This document shows, in pieces, positions 32,866-44,700 of a stretch of DNA of 64,000 nucleotides (positions are counted from its first letter, which is position 1; every line of letters begins with the position of its first letter). The stretch is from assembly GCA_943735955.1 (NCBI GenBank), contig OX030959.1, positions 4,476,241 to 4,540,240 on the forward strand, in the 5' to 3' direction. The notes beneath the pieces were generated by a model. The model made no database searches and was not told the origin of the DNA. It was given only the letters and a program-made list of their open reading frames with translations. Both the position numbers and the translations under genes were made by a program. The DNA comes from Piscicola geometra (Eukaryota; Annelida; Clitellata; Hirudinida; Piscicolidae).

Positions 32866-32984
32866 ACCCTTTCTACCGTTTCCCATCTACCACCACTTTC
32901 TCTTCCCATGCACCACCATTCATCCTAGCAATCTTGTGCGCTTGATAATAGTACTCATAGTCAGAATCTTCCGGTACATTTGTG

Positions 32985-33603
32985 CATGTGTGCGTGGGTA
33001 CATTTGTGCATGTGTGTGCGTGGGTACATTTGTGCATGTGTGCGTGGGTACATTTGTGCATGTGTGCGTGGGTACATTTGTGCATGTGTGCGTGGGTACA
33101 TTTGTGTATGTGTGCGTGGGTACATTTGTGCATGTGTGCGTGGGTACATTTGTGCATGTGTGCGAGGGTACATTTGTGTGCATGTGTGCGTGGGTACATT
33201 TGTGCATGTGTGCGTGGGTACATTTGTGCATGTGTGCGTGGGTACATTTGTGCATGTGTGCGTGGGTACATTTGTGTGCATGTGTGCGTGGGTACATTTG
33301 TGCATGTGTGCGTGGGTACATTTGTGCATGTGTGCGTGGGTACATTTGTGCATGGGTGCGTGGGTACATTTGTGCGTGGGTACATTTGTGCATGTGTGCG
33401 TGGGTACATTTGTGCATGTGTGCGTGGGTACATTTGTGCATGTGTGCGTGGGTACATTTGTGCATGTGTGCGTGGGTACATTTGTGCATGGGTGCGTGGG
33501 TACATTTGTGCATGTGTGCGTGGGTACATTTGTCCATGTGTGCGTGGGTACATTTGTGCATGTGTGCGTGGGTACATTTGTGCATGTGTGCGTGGGTACA
33601 TTG
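32985..33603. repeat. 24-bp minisatellite
   Basis: About 25 units of GTACATTTGTGCATGTGTGC plus GTGG. A few units are short or extended. Both strands are open in several frames because 24 is a multiple of three. Confidence 0.97.
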
Positions 33604-33756
33604 TACGTGTTTTGCATCTATTGAACTTGAGACTAAAGGCTTAAATCTCTGTTCGTTTCGTGTGTGTGATGTCCACATCCCTGGACTTTTCCAGTCGTTC
33701 TATTATCCAACTTTGTGCGAGTAACTCACAAGTTGTTTTCCATTTAGGAAGTTTTC

Positions 33757-33895
33757 TACACATTCGATCATTGCCACACACCCCTTTTGTACACTCCACT
33801 GTACACATTCGATCATTGCCACACCCCTTTTGTACACTCCACTGTACACATTCAATCATTTCCACACATTCCTATTTGTACACTCCTTTTGTACA
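33757..33895. repeat. 43-bp tandem triplication
   Basis: Three diverged copies of a 43-bp unit: GTACACATTCGATCATTGCC, then ACACCCCTTTTGTACACTCC, then ACT. Confidence 0.9.
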
Positions 33896-34127
33896 CACAC
33901 ACCGCTTCAGAGTATTGCATCATCCATTAAAGCAGAGATTGTCTCTTGTGATGTCACTCCCACCACTGACAACGAATTATTAACCATTTTGCATTTGATA
34001 TTTCTTAAATTAATTCAGTTCTCCCATGGCTTTCCACTAAAAATATGCAAAGTGGAAATTTTTTCTTGAGAGTTATTCAAATGGTTTCTTTTAAATGCAA
34101 TGCAAATGCCTGCATTGGCGGCCACCA

Positions 34128-34255
34128 TCCACCATTCAACTTCAACATTCTGCCACCATTCAACTTCAACATTCTGCCACCATTCAACTTCAACATTCTG
34201 CCACCATTCAACTTCAACATTCTGCCACCATTCAACTTCAACATTCTGCCACCAT
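34128..34255. repeat. 24-bp minisatellite
   Basis: Five near-identical units of CATTCAACTTCAACATTCTG plus CCAC. Confidence 0.96.
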
Positions 34256-34491
34256 CGAAAGCGCTTTTATATGATGTTGTTGCTTACTTTACATTTAAAT
34301 ATTCCTTTTTGCAGCGAGGGATATTATGATGACGTTGTCTTTCCAGCTGCCATGCTTACGTAATCGTGACGTAATTTAACGTCTTTTGACGTCGTAACAT
34401 TTCACACTTTGATGCTTCTAACCGCTTGCAGTTATTAACAACGTATTATGGAGGTATTTGCAAGCGCATGAGCAGTAGTGAGATCAGTTAA

Positions 34492-34560
34492 TGGCTTGGG
34501 GTGGTCGAGTGTACAAAGACTCTCGGCTTGACCAAAGGTCGCAGGCTCGAGTGCAGAATT
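34492..34560 (+). mobile_element. Possible tRNA-derived SINE head
   Basis: TGGGGTGGTCGAGTGTACAA resembles the D-arm/A-box start of a Leu/Ser-type tRNA, and GTCGCAGGCTCGAGTGC resembles a B box 40-50 bp later. The 3' limit is unclear (perhaps to about 34720). The anticodon stem is not convincing. Confidence 0.35.
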
Positions 34561-34929
34561 TTCAGCGCAAGCTCACTCTGTAATATGAAGTGATACATTG
34601 CAGAGATTCGCACCAAACGTTTAAGAATCGTCTCTCGCATCCGCTCTTGCACTTGCAGACGTCTTGAAGTCTCCCGCCTAGCGCCTCTCCTTTTGTGTTA
34701 CTTCGTCATTGCTTGAACGTCGCAATGACCAGGCACTTGATAGCGATTTAGAACTTCAAGTACATTTGTTTTCGATTTATAAATGCTTCATAGGGAGTAC
34801 GTAATAATATGATGGGGGTCTTTTCTTCTCACTAATTGAATTGTTTCACATAATTGAACCAGTTTGTAGTGATTGGCCGACCAATGCTTGGTATGCAGAT
34901 GAACCAAGCCATCCACCCTGTTTCTTCTC

Positions 34930-35002
34930 CTATAAAGCTCTCCACAGAGGGAATCGAACCCTCGCTTCTGAGACGAACGCAGTTTTAACGCTAGGCTGTC
35001 CC
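34930..35002 (-). mobile_element. tRNA-derived SINE head
   Basis: On the - strand it reads GGGACAGCCTAGCGTTAAAA, then a weak anticodon arm, then GAGGGTTCGATTCCCTC. The last is a full T-arm with B box and pairing stem. The acceptor stem is missing, so it is not a functional tRNA. The SINE body probably continues to about 34800. Confidence 0.5.
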
Positions 35003-35164
35003 ACTGTCAGAATCTATTGAAGAATCGATTTTCCAAAGGTTAAAAATCGATTTGTAAGATATAAAGCTTGGTGCGCCATCGTTTGTTTCGCGCCAAACGG
35101 GAGAATTATGATGGAGTATGCCTGAACGCCTTTTCATGAGCCAGAAGCTCCGAATCAGGGCTGT

Positions 35165-35365
35165 GAGGTGGTTATGTAGGTGAATGCGGGGATGGGTAGT
35201 TGAGTGAATGCGAAGATGGGTAGTTGAGTGAATGCGGGGATGGGTAGTTGAGTGAATGCGGGGATGGGTAGTTGAGTGAATGCGTGGATGGGTAGTTGAG
35301 TAAATGCGGGGATGAGTAGTTGAGTGAATGCGGGGATGGATAGTTGAGTGAATGCGTGGATAGAT
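35165..35365. repeat. 24-bp minisatellite
   Basis: About eight units of GAATGCGGGGATGGGTAGTT plus GAGT with point variants. On the - strand this gives the in-frame NYPSPHSL open frames, which are not genes. Confidence 0.96.
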
Positions 35366-36109
35366 AAACATTCAAATGACATGTGAATGAACGAAGGAAA
35401 GACTAAGTAACAAGAGGCTGACCACGGAAACATCCAGGTGACTAAAAGGCAGTGTGAGCTTGTACAGAGCCATTTATTCAAATAGGAAGACAATAATTAC
35501 TTCCATTAATTAATGAAATATAAAAGCAAGTTAAATAAATTTTTTTTTTTCTTCTTTTTTAATCATCACCAAGATTTTATTGCAGCATCAGCATCATCAT
35601 CATCATCCTTCTCAACATCATCATCAGCTCCCCTTTACAGCAACAATTACCTGGTGCAGGGCAGGCACACGCGGGCTACTTGAGAGATAAGGCGCCTGTC
35701 TGTCAGTTTATTATTTACCGCCCTCCCTGCCTATTAATGCAATCATCTCCAATATCATATGCCCACCCCCCATCCTCCTCATCCTCTTCTCTCTTCATCC
35801 ATCGTCTTCTCCTTCATCCTCTTCCCCTCCTTTATCCCCTCTATCCTTCTCATCCTTTTCCCCTCCTTCCTCCTCTTATCCTTCTCCATCCTCTTTCCCT
35901 CCTCCATCCTCTTCCTCTTCTCATACTCTCTTCTTCTGTTGAGCTATCATTGGTAATTCGTTAGGGAGTGGGTGAGGATAATGGTGATGGTGAGTGTGGG
36001 GCATGGTGATGATTGTGGTTGTGATGATCGCAGTAGTAGTAGCAAGAAATGGGGTGGGTTAGTAGCTGAGAGGTTAAATAGTTCAAGTTTCATCCTCTTG
36101 AGGTGTTTT

Positions 36110-36232
36110 GGTGGTCCATGTGTGTTTATGTGGTTCATGTGTGTTTATGTGATCCATGTGTGTTTTTGTGGCTCATGTGTGTTTATGTGGTTCATGTGTG
36201 TTTATGTGGTCCATGTGTTTATGGGGTTAAAT
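36110..36232. repeat. 19-bp minisatellite
   Basis: About six units of TTCATGTGTGTTTATGTGG. Followed at 36250-36360 by an ATC-rich tract. Confidence 0.92.
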
Positions 36233-36689
36233 TGCAACAATTTCTTTATTTATCCCATCGTCATCGTCAATATAATCATCATCACCACCATCATCATCGT
36301 CACTGTAGTCATCATCACTGGCATCATCATCATCATCACCTGCATCATCTTCCTCCTCATCCATATCTTCCTCATAATCAAGACAATCTCCTGGCATACT
36401 GAATGGGCATCTGTTTATTTGCAGGAAGACAACACTCGTTATTATCATGATAAAAGTATACAATTGTAATGATCATTCTGTTGTTATTAATCATTAAATA
36501 ATTACTTTAAAATAATTATTTAATCATCAAATAATTATTTTTAAATAATTCAATAATAATTAAATATTACTTGAATTAAATATTCAGCAAATAGGCGCTG
36601 AGGGATGAATACTTGCTTTAGATTTCGATGCGGTAGTTCTCTCAGATGTGTAAGTATAAATAACGCTATATAAACAGGGGAAAGCAATG

Positions 36690-37097
36690 ACGTCATCAAC
36701 AACACACCAACATCTCACGAACAACACCAACAACACACCAACAACAACACACCACAACACACCACAACACACCAACAACACACCAACAACACACCACAAC
36801 ACACCAACAACACACCAACAACAACACACCACAACACACCAACAACACACCAACAACACACCACAACACACCAACAACAACACACCACAACACACTACAA
36901 CACACCAACAACACACCAACAACAACACACCACAACACACCAACAACACACCACAACACACCAACAACAACACACCACAACACACCAACAACAACACACC
37001 ACAACACACCAACAACACACCACAACACACCAACAACACACCAACAACACACCACAACACACCAACAACACACCAACAACAACACACCACAACAACA
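36690..37097. repeat. ACACACCAACA-type array
   Basis: About 400 bp of interleaved AACACACCAAC and AACACACCAC units. Thr/Asn/His and Cys/Val open frames on the two strands are artefacts. Confidence 0.95.
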
Positions 37098-37679
37098 CCA
37101 AAAACAAGCGTTCTCCAAGTGTTCTAATTGAAAGTGCTCGGGGGCTTGCGTTGAATTACGAGGCACGAAGCGGACAAGTGTATTCTGTGATAAACAACTT
37201 ACACGCGTGAAGATAGATTCGATTGCTGCGAGCGCTTCTCCATCCAGCTTCCCTTGCATCACTACTGATTGTTCAACTATTCCTACTTATTGAACTTCTT
37301 CTCGCATTAGGTAATTTATTACCACTAATTATACATACACTTTTCGCAGTATTTCAACTATTACTACTAGTTGTCAACAGTATCTTCAATTGCTTAGTCA
37401 GAGTTTTGCAGTGGCTTCATGCGGCATTAAACTCGATGGTGCCATCATTCCTAGTTATCAATTCTGACTCGAGATATATTTTTAAGATTTCAAAACAAAA
37501 CTAAAATATGTTTATATATTTAATTTAAGGTCCGTTCTGTCCACCTTCACTCTTCAGTTGCTACGGATGTTGCTGCCAATTAACCTCAGTGTCTTTTTTT
37601 CTCAACTGTTAAAACAAATTGTTTAAATTTCTTACTCATTTAAAAGCTCATCTCTTACTGATCAATATCATCAAGTTGC

Positions 37680-38155
<476 letters not shown>

Positions 38156-39070
38156 GTAGAATCATCATCAGAACCAATACATAATATAGTAATGTGAGGA
38201 TAGGAAGTTGTAAGAGGCTATCTATAACTTGTAGCCAACCACTTGGCCTAATGACCAAACTATGCCACCTGCTGGCCAATCAGAGCGCTTGTCTGGCCAG
38301 CCAATCAAATTCGAGAATTCATTTAAATGTCCATAGGAATGCATAGAAATAATCTTGTTCATATACTCAACTATTTGATACGGTGTAATAGAAGGGATGA
38401 GTGGATGGGTAGATGGGTGGATGAGTGGATGAGTGGATGAGTGGATGAGTGGATGTTTAAAGGGCCAGTGATGGCGATTGTGGAGACGCAAGGACCTGTT
38501 GAAGCTTTGTTAATTGAAAAAGTTTCACTAAAATAAAATTCTTCTCCAAATAAAACGGAAATTAAACTATAAAAAAAGTTCCAAACTGACACCATTGTGT
38601 TTCATACACAGCCGACGCGACGACCACTGAAGCAGCAACAACCCAGCCACCAACGCCACAACCACTCCTACCTGCAACCAGACCTCCAGCGTCAGAAGCG
38701 CATGACAGGCAATCGATGCAGATGAAAAGTGCCTGCAGCACCACCACGTCTTCATCACGCACACTCCCCTCATCACCGCCAGTCAAATGGATTTTCAGTC
38801 TTCCTGATTTATCATTTTTATAAATTTTTACGCTTCATTCGACGCTTGATTGCATCGATATTTTTAATAAGCGAGTTCATCATTCTTATTTATAGTTTCC
38901 GAACTGGAGACTGAAGTCTGCCTCACTGACTCTTGCTTCTTCTCAGTTCCTTTTCATGTTGCTCTCTTGCTCACGCCTCCAAAACAATTGTAAAACTCCA
39001 CACTTTTCCGACCCTATTAATTCGAGAGGCGTGTTACTCACAAACAACAGTTACGTCACAAATTGAGAAC

Positions 39071-40283
39071 ATGTTCACGAACCCTCTGCTCCACCACTTG
39101 GCCTTCTACAAGGAGGGTTTTGCTGGCAGGTGCTTGCTGGAGCGTTACAACAACAGCAACAACAACAACAACCACACAAACTTCCACAACGATGAAAGGT
39201 ACGAGAGAGAGAACAGAGGCTGTGGTGTCTTTTTGAGCTGCTGGGCCGTTCAGAACAGGGTCGTTCAAAATAAGTCCGTTTATACTCCTCCGAGCAACAA
39301 GACCTTTCCTCGATCTCCAAACACACACGACTTCAGCGTCAGACTGCATTACCTGAAGCCTCAGCACTCTTTAGAAGCCAACTTAGACTTGCGACACCTT
39401 CCACAAAATCAGCAACAACATCGTTATCAACACCACAACGTTACAAACAACAACAACAACAATAAAGCCTTGAACGAACTTTCCTCAAAAGAGCGCGAAA
39501 CTGAAATCGTCTGCCACCTGCCCTCGCTCGCATGCCACAAGAGCTCCCTGCAGCAGGTGACTGAGCGGCTGAACAGACGCAGAAGCAGAACCAACTTCTC
39601 CGAGGAGCAACTTGAGGCCCTTGAGTCCACCTTCCAACAACACCACTACCCCCACCTCGCCGTCTGTGAAAGCCTCTCCAAAGAACTCTCGCTGGCCAGC
39701 TCAACCATCCAGGTACATTCTGAAGCACTTCACTTTTGCTTTTTAATTTTGTTTTTTTAATAAATACACTTTAATAAAACATGTTTGTCTTGAAGATTCT
39801 CTTCAAATACAACACAGTCTGTCACCTTCCCGGCAGATTTGGTTTCAGAACAGGAGAGCGAAGTGGAGACGGCAGGAGCACACGAGGAGAGGTCCAGGCA
39901 GGCCCTCCAACAACGCGCCCAGGAGGTCCTGCAGTGGCGAGCCCATCAGGACAGAAGAGGAGGAGGCAAAGGCCAGCGTGGAAAGTCTGAAAAGCACAAG
40001 AAAGAAAAGCGTCTCAGTTTATTCGAGTGTTCTTGTTGTGGGCAGAGAAAGTTTGTGCGGGGAAGCGAAAGAGTTTGAGAGATCGAGTTTCGATGCGAAT
40101 GTGAAGGCTTTGCAGTGGGACGATGACTTCAGCGCCTGCCACAGTCACGACGAAGATCACAACCGAGAGAGGACCTCCGACTTGGATTCCACTCATTCAT
40201 CGCATAATCACTTGAAAGCCAAATACAATAAAATAAATGCCAACTATTTACCGTTCAATATCGAAAATCTGCTCGCTAACTGA
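39071..40283 (+). CDS. UNCX: UNCX/Unc4-like paired-class homeobox transcription factor
   Basis: Two exons, 39071-39712 and 39837-40283 (stop TGA), joined in phase inside the homeodomain (SSTIQ/IWFQNRRAKWRR). This is the common intron site of paired-class homeoboxes. The homeodomain starts RRRSRTNFSEEQLEALESTF and continues HYPHLAVCESLSKELSL. After it come GPGRPSNNAPRRSCSGEPI and an acidic stretch, which matches the conserved GPGRP-CSGEP extension of UNCX/Unc-4. The C-terminal FNIENLLAN corresponds to the FSVESLL motif of UNCX. The N-terminal region is rich in Asn/His/Gln. I chose the ATG at 39071; an upstream in-frame ATG exists at 38933. Helix 1-2 residues are more diverged than in vertebrate UNCX. 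Poly(A) signal AATAAA at 40330. UNC-4 proteins act as repressors in neurons and somites. Confidence 0.8.
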
Positions 40284-41380
40284 GTATTCGGATCGATCGC
40301 TTAACATGCACACATCTACTTTGAGAGTTAATAAAATTTTCGATTTTCCTTCTTTTCTTTTTTTTGAATTATTGCTGCATAAAAGTGCTTTCACACTCGA
40401 GATAATGGCCTAACAAGACGGGAGTTCTAATCAGTGAGACGTCCTGCTTCTAATTATTGAATGGTCTTCTCAACAATTCGAAGATAACTTTCGTCCTAAT
40501 TAGCTTTTTTTGGTAGTGTCACATACCTTGCCACTGCAAGTCTTTGTTCCTCTCAGAGCCCATCAACGTCCCGGAAACTTCGATAATCGAGTTAATTAGA
40601 CATCGAGAAAGAAGAATGTAATTGGAGATATCTTGCATGCGGTGGTTAAGTTTATGATATTGCTCCTATGCCGTTTGTGAGTTTGCTGTGTTATTTTGTC
40701 AGATACGGATATTTGTATCTAAAACAAGTACTTAAAATCAGAAAATATCGTTGTTCAAGTAGTAAAATGTCAAAGGATTGAGTTAACGGATGGTTGGTAT
40801 ATTCAAGGGTATTGATCGTTTGGAAAGGCTTTGTCTTCTTCAAGTTAGAGTCTTTTATTTTATATATTTACAAAAATAAATCCTACAAAAGATTTTTGAG
40901 AAAAACTTGAATGAGGATTTAATGAGGTTGTTATCGGAGAAGGAATCAGATTGAAAAGAAGGTGTCAAAGTCGATTAATCGGTCGTCTGGGAGGACATTC
41001 AATCATGCGTCAGACATGGCGAGTTCATCAAGTATTTGTGTGGAACTTTTAAAATGGCAACATTATTCGAAGGGCTGCGAAGTTATTCTAAGTTTCAATC
41101 AAGATTAGCTTTCCACGTCCTGAAATAAACTGAACTCAATTAGCGAAGAGAGGGCTGATGGTGCGTGATGGCTGGAGCTTTCTATGCCACAAATAGATTG
41201 ACACACACTCTAATGACATCACCTATCGTCACAATCTGTCTTATCACTTACTTGCTGGTACACTTAGAAGACAAAGTAAAGGATTGATAAGTGGTCAGTG
41301 AGAAAAACTGGTTTTAGAAAATGTGAGTTTTAGTTTTTTTATTGAAAATTTTTTATGACTATTCGTTAAAGTATAAAAAA
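40284..41380. other. Interval between the UNCX-like gene and tRNA-Tyr
   Basis: AT-rich unique sequence. Apart from the UNCX-like poly(A) signal near 40330 I see no exon, array or element in it. Confidence 0.6.
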
Positions 41381-41467
41381 TCCCGCGAAACGGAGTCGAA
41401 CCGCCGACCTAAGGATAACTAGTTCACCAACTACAGTCCTCCGCTCTACCAACTGAGCTATCACGGG
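41381..41467 (-). tRNA. tRNA-Tyr (anticodon GUA) with intron
   Basis: On the - strand: acceptor CCCGTGA, D-arm TAGCTCAGTTGGTAGAGC, anticodon arm GGACTGTA, an intron of about 15 bp beginning after the base 3' of the anticodon, then TCCTTAGGTCGGCGGTTCGACTCC cut into variable loop and T-arm, and 3' strand TCGCGGG plus discriminator A. The acceptor pairs fully, with one U-G pair. A and B boxes are canonical. A T6 Pol III terminator follows directly (A-run at 41375-41380 on +). Introns are typical of eukaryotic tRNA-Tyr(GUA). It lies 290 bp downstream of the IWS1 stop, on the same strand. Confidence 0.95.
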
Positions 41468-41756
41468 TGGCCGTAAAATCGATTTTAACACAAGAATTTT
41501 GGAATCATTATATAATTGTATTTATACTTATTAAAAAGTTATTTCGAGGTCTTAATTGAGTCATTTAATATAAAAATAACCCTTAAAGTGATTTACAAAT
41601 TCTAAAAAAAATCCTAAAAGTTAATTTCAAAAAAGACGCAACTTTGAAATTTACATACATTTCTGAAAGGACACAATCACAATAAGACATTTATTTTTCT
41701 GACAAATATGTACACTGACACAAAAACTAAATTCAAATTCTAAGTTTTGTGGGGCT

Positions 41757-44700
41757 TCAGGACTTCATGCCGGTCTTGACGATCCTCTGGTACTTCTGCA
41801 ACTTGTTCAGTCTTTTCTTGCTCGGTCCATCCTTTCATCAAAAAGATAACTACGTGAAAAAATTAAAACAAGATACGTATTTAGAAAAATTAAAAGCAAT
41901 AAGCTTATTTTTAATACTAAATCCAAGACACTTATTTGAGAACTCAAAAACCAAATACAACCCCCTTCATCACTCGCCCATCACTACCACCACCACCACC
42001 ACCACCACCACTACCACCACCACCACCACCACCACCACCACTACCACCATCACTACCACCACCACTACCACCACCACCACTACCACCACCACCACCACCA
42101 CCACCACTACCACCACCACTACCACCACCACCATCACTATTGCACCACCACTACCACCACCACCACCACTATTGCACCACTCACAGTAGACCTCTCCTCG
42201 ACATTCCATCGAGGTCGGTTGACGTAGTCCATGTTGGAGGGCTGGGGCACTCGGGCACGGATGATGAAGCCAGGGTCTCCAGGCCTGAGAACCGTCTCAG
42301 GTTCCCTCTTCTCAGAGTCGTGATGACTGACTGCACTCACCAACTCCTTGTCTCTCTGCTCCCTCTCCTCCTTTGTCAGGCGCATCTCACTGCCCTGGCT
42401 GAAGATCGGCTTGGCCCAGCGGTCTGGCGGTTGAGAGAGTGGACGAGGAATGAACGGATGAGTGAGTGCTTCTAATGGACTGGATGGAAGCGATGATGAG
42501 GAGGGACGCACTGATGAGCGTGTGGCAGACTTCCTTGTTCCTGCGGTTCTCCTTCGGGTGCTTGAAGAGGTGCATCACCGCCTTGCCCAGTCCACTCATC
42601 TTCAGGCCCTCCGTGCTGATGCTCGTGAACTGGTGTGGTCGTTGTGGTGGTGGTCGTTGTGGCAGTGGTCGTTGTGGTGGTGGTCGTGATGATGGGGGAG
42701 AGGAATGAAGAGTGCACCAATGAGCAACAATATGGACTTGAAAGACCAAAAGTATGAGATATCCTCCTTCTATTTCTCCAACGCTATCAATCACTGCATA
42801 ATGCGAATAAAAAATCAGAAATCCCGCGAGACGGAGTCGAACCGCCGACCTAAGGATCACTATTGCACAACTACAGTCCTCCGCTCTACCAACTGAGCTA
42901 TCCCGGGTTCCTATCAGCTGACCGCAAATCGATGGCAACATTGATGATACTAGATGCTAGATAGAAGCGCTCGAAAGAGCACCAAACGATTAAAACTGCA
43001 TATAAGGAATGAAAAGATGCAAAAACAATAAAAATAACAATATTATTATTTATTTTCAAAATAATTAAAGAAGAGTCTTACGTCGACGAGTTGTTTGAGG
43101 AGGGTCTCTCTGACCTCGAGGTGGGGCAGCGAGTTGTCGGGGAAGGGAGCCAGCCACTCCTGAGGAGGGCAGTGAGGGTCAGGTGGCAGTGAGGGTCAGG
43201 TGGTGGCAGTGAGGGTCAGGTGGCAGTGAGGGTCAGGTGGTGGCAGTAAGGGTCAGGTGGCAGTGAGGGTCAGGTGGCAGTGAGGGTCAGGTGGTGGCAG
43301 TGAGGGTCAGGTGGTGGTAGTGAGGGTCAGGTGGCAGTGAGGGTCAGGTGGCAGTGAGGGTCAGGTGGCAGTGAGGGTCAGGTGGCAGTGAGGGTCAGGT
43401 GGCAGTGAGGGTCAGGTGGTGGCAGGAGTGCAGAAGAAGTGCAGAAAAAAATAGAAGTGCAAAGGCGGGCGGGTGGGCATCGCAAGGTTTGTGCACAGAG
43501 AAGGTGCAATAAACGAAAGCGTACAGTGATGTGCGAGAGGATGCCCAGGTCGATCATGGCCTGGTGCAGGTCAACCCTGTGTGGTGGTTGCCATGGTAAT
43601 GAGATGCCCTAGAGGAGTACATGATGATGATGACGACGATGATGATGACGATGATGATGATGATCACGCACCTGAGCAGCATTGTCTTGACGTAAGGAAG
43701 AAGCTTCATCACTTGGAAGGCTGGCTTCTTCTCCTTTATCGACTCGACGTCCTTCTGTGTTTGTGTGTGTGTGTGTGTGTGTATGTGTGTGTGTGTATGT
43801 GTGTGTATGTGTGTAGATACGTGTGTGTGCCTACCTGGAGTGCTTCTCTCATCTTGTTGAGCATCTCATCGACCACGTCATCACTGTCGTTCACGAACTC
43901 ACCCTCTCCCTTGATTGGTTAGTAAATTGATTGGTTCCTTGAATGGTTGATTGATCGATCACATCCATACCACCCTCATGCACACCTCCATCATCCATAC
44001 CATCCTCATGCACACCATCCTCATGCACACCTCCCTCATGCACACCACCCTCATGCACACCACCCTCATGCACACCCCCCTCATGCACACCTCCCTCATG
44101 CACACCTCCCTCATGCACACCTCCCTCATTCACACCTCCTCATGCACACCTCCCTCATGCACACCACCCTCATGCACACTCCCCTCATGCACACCTCCCT
44201 CATGCACACCTACTCATGCACACCTCCCTCATGCACACCTCCCTCATGCACACCCCCTCATGCACACCTCCCTCATGCACACCTCCCTCATGCACACCTC
44301 CCTCATGCACACCCCCTCATGCACACCACCCTCAAGACGCCACCTTGCGGAATCTGCGTTTCTTGGAGGCCTTTTTGGTCTCCATCATCTGCTGGAAGTC
44401 CGACACGAAGCCTGCCTGCTTCGATCCTCCTCCTCCTCCTCCTCCTCCATCATCATCATCATCATCGTCTGACACCCTCTCGTTCGACTTGACTGTCTTC
44501 TTGCCTGTGTGGTCGATGAAAGGTGGTGGTGGTCTGGGTGGGGGAGGAGGGGGTGATGATTTTTTTTGGTCTATACTGTTCACAGCTTGACAGACCTAGG
44601 CCATGTTACAATGGTTCTGAGAGCCATGGTCTTATGCGCCAGAGCGCCACTCCACCCGACGTACACATCTTCCAATGTATACGTCGCAAACACCGCATCA

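Noticed and set aside
32985..33603. CRISPR-like regular repeat array
   Set aside because: Units are directly contiguous with no unique spacers, and the context is an animal genome. It is a minisatellite.
32873..33678. Overlapping 200-250 codon frames in several phases on both strands
   Set aside because: A 24-bp unit without stops keeps several frames open at once. No gene-like codon use.
36050..36105. A-box-like TAGTAGCTGAGAGG suggesting another SINE or tRNA
   Set aside because: No B box at proper spacing and no cloverleaf. Too weak to annotate.
37223..37504. Small Leu-rich hydrophobic protein
   Set aside because: No ATG start, no homology recognised and no splice context. The frame begins at TTG in AT/CT-rich sequence.
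44216..44590. Cys/His/Pro-rich + strand frame crossing an IWS1 exon
   Set aside because: Antisense of the IWS1 exon with FVSDFQQMMETKK fused to the 15-bp array.
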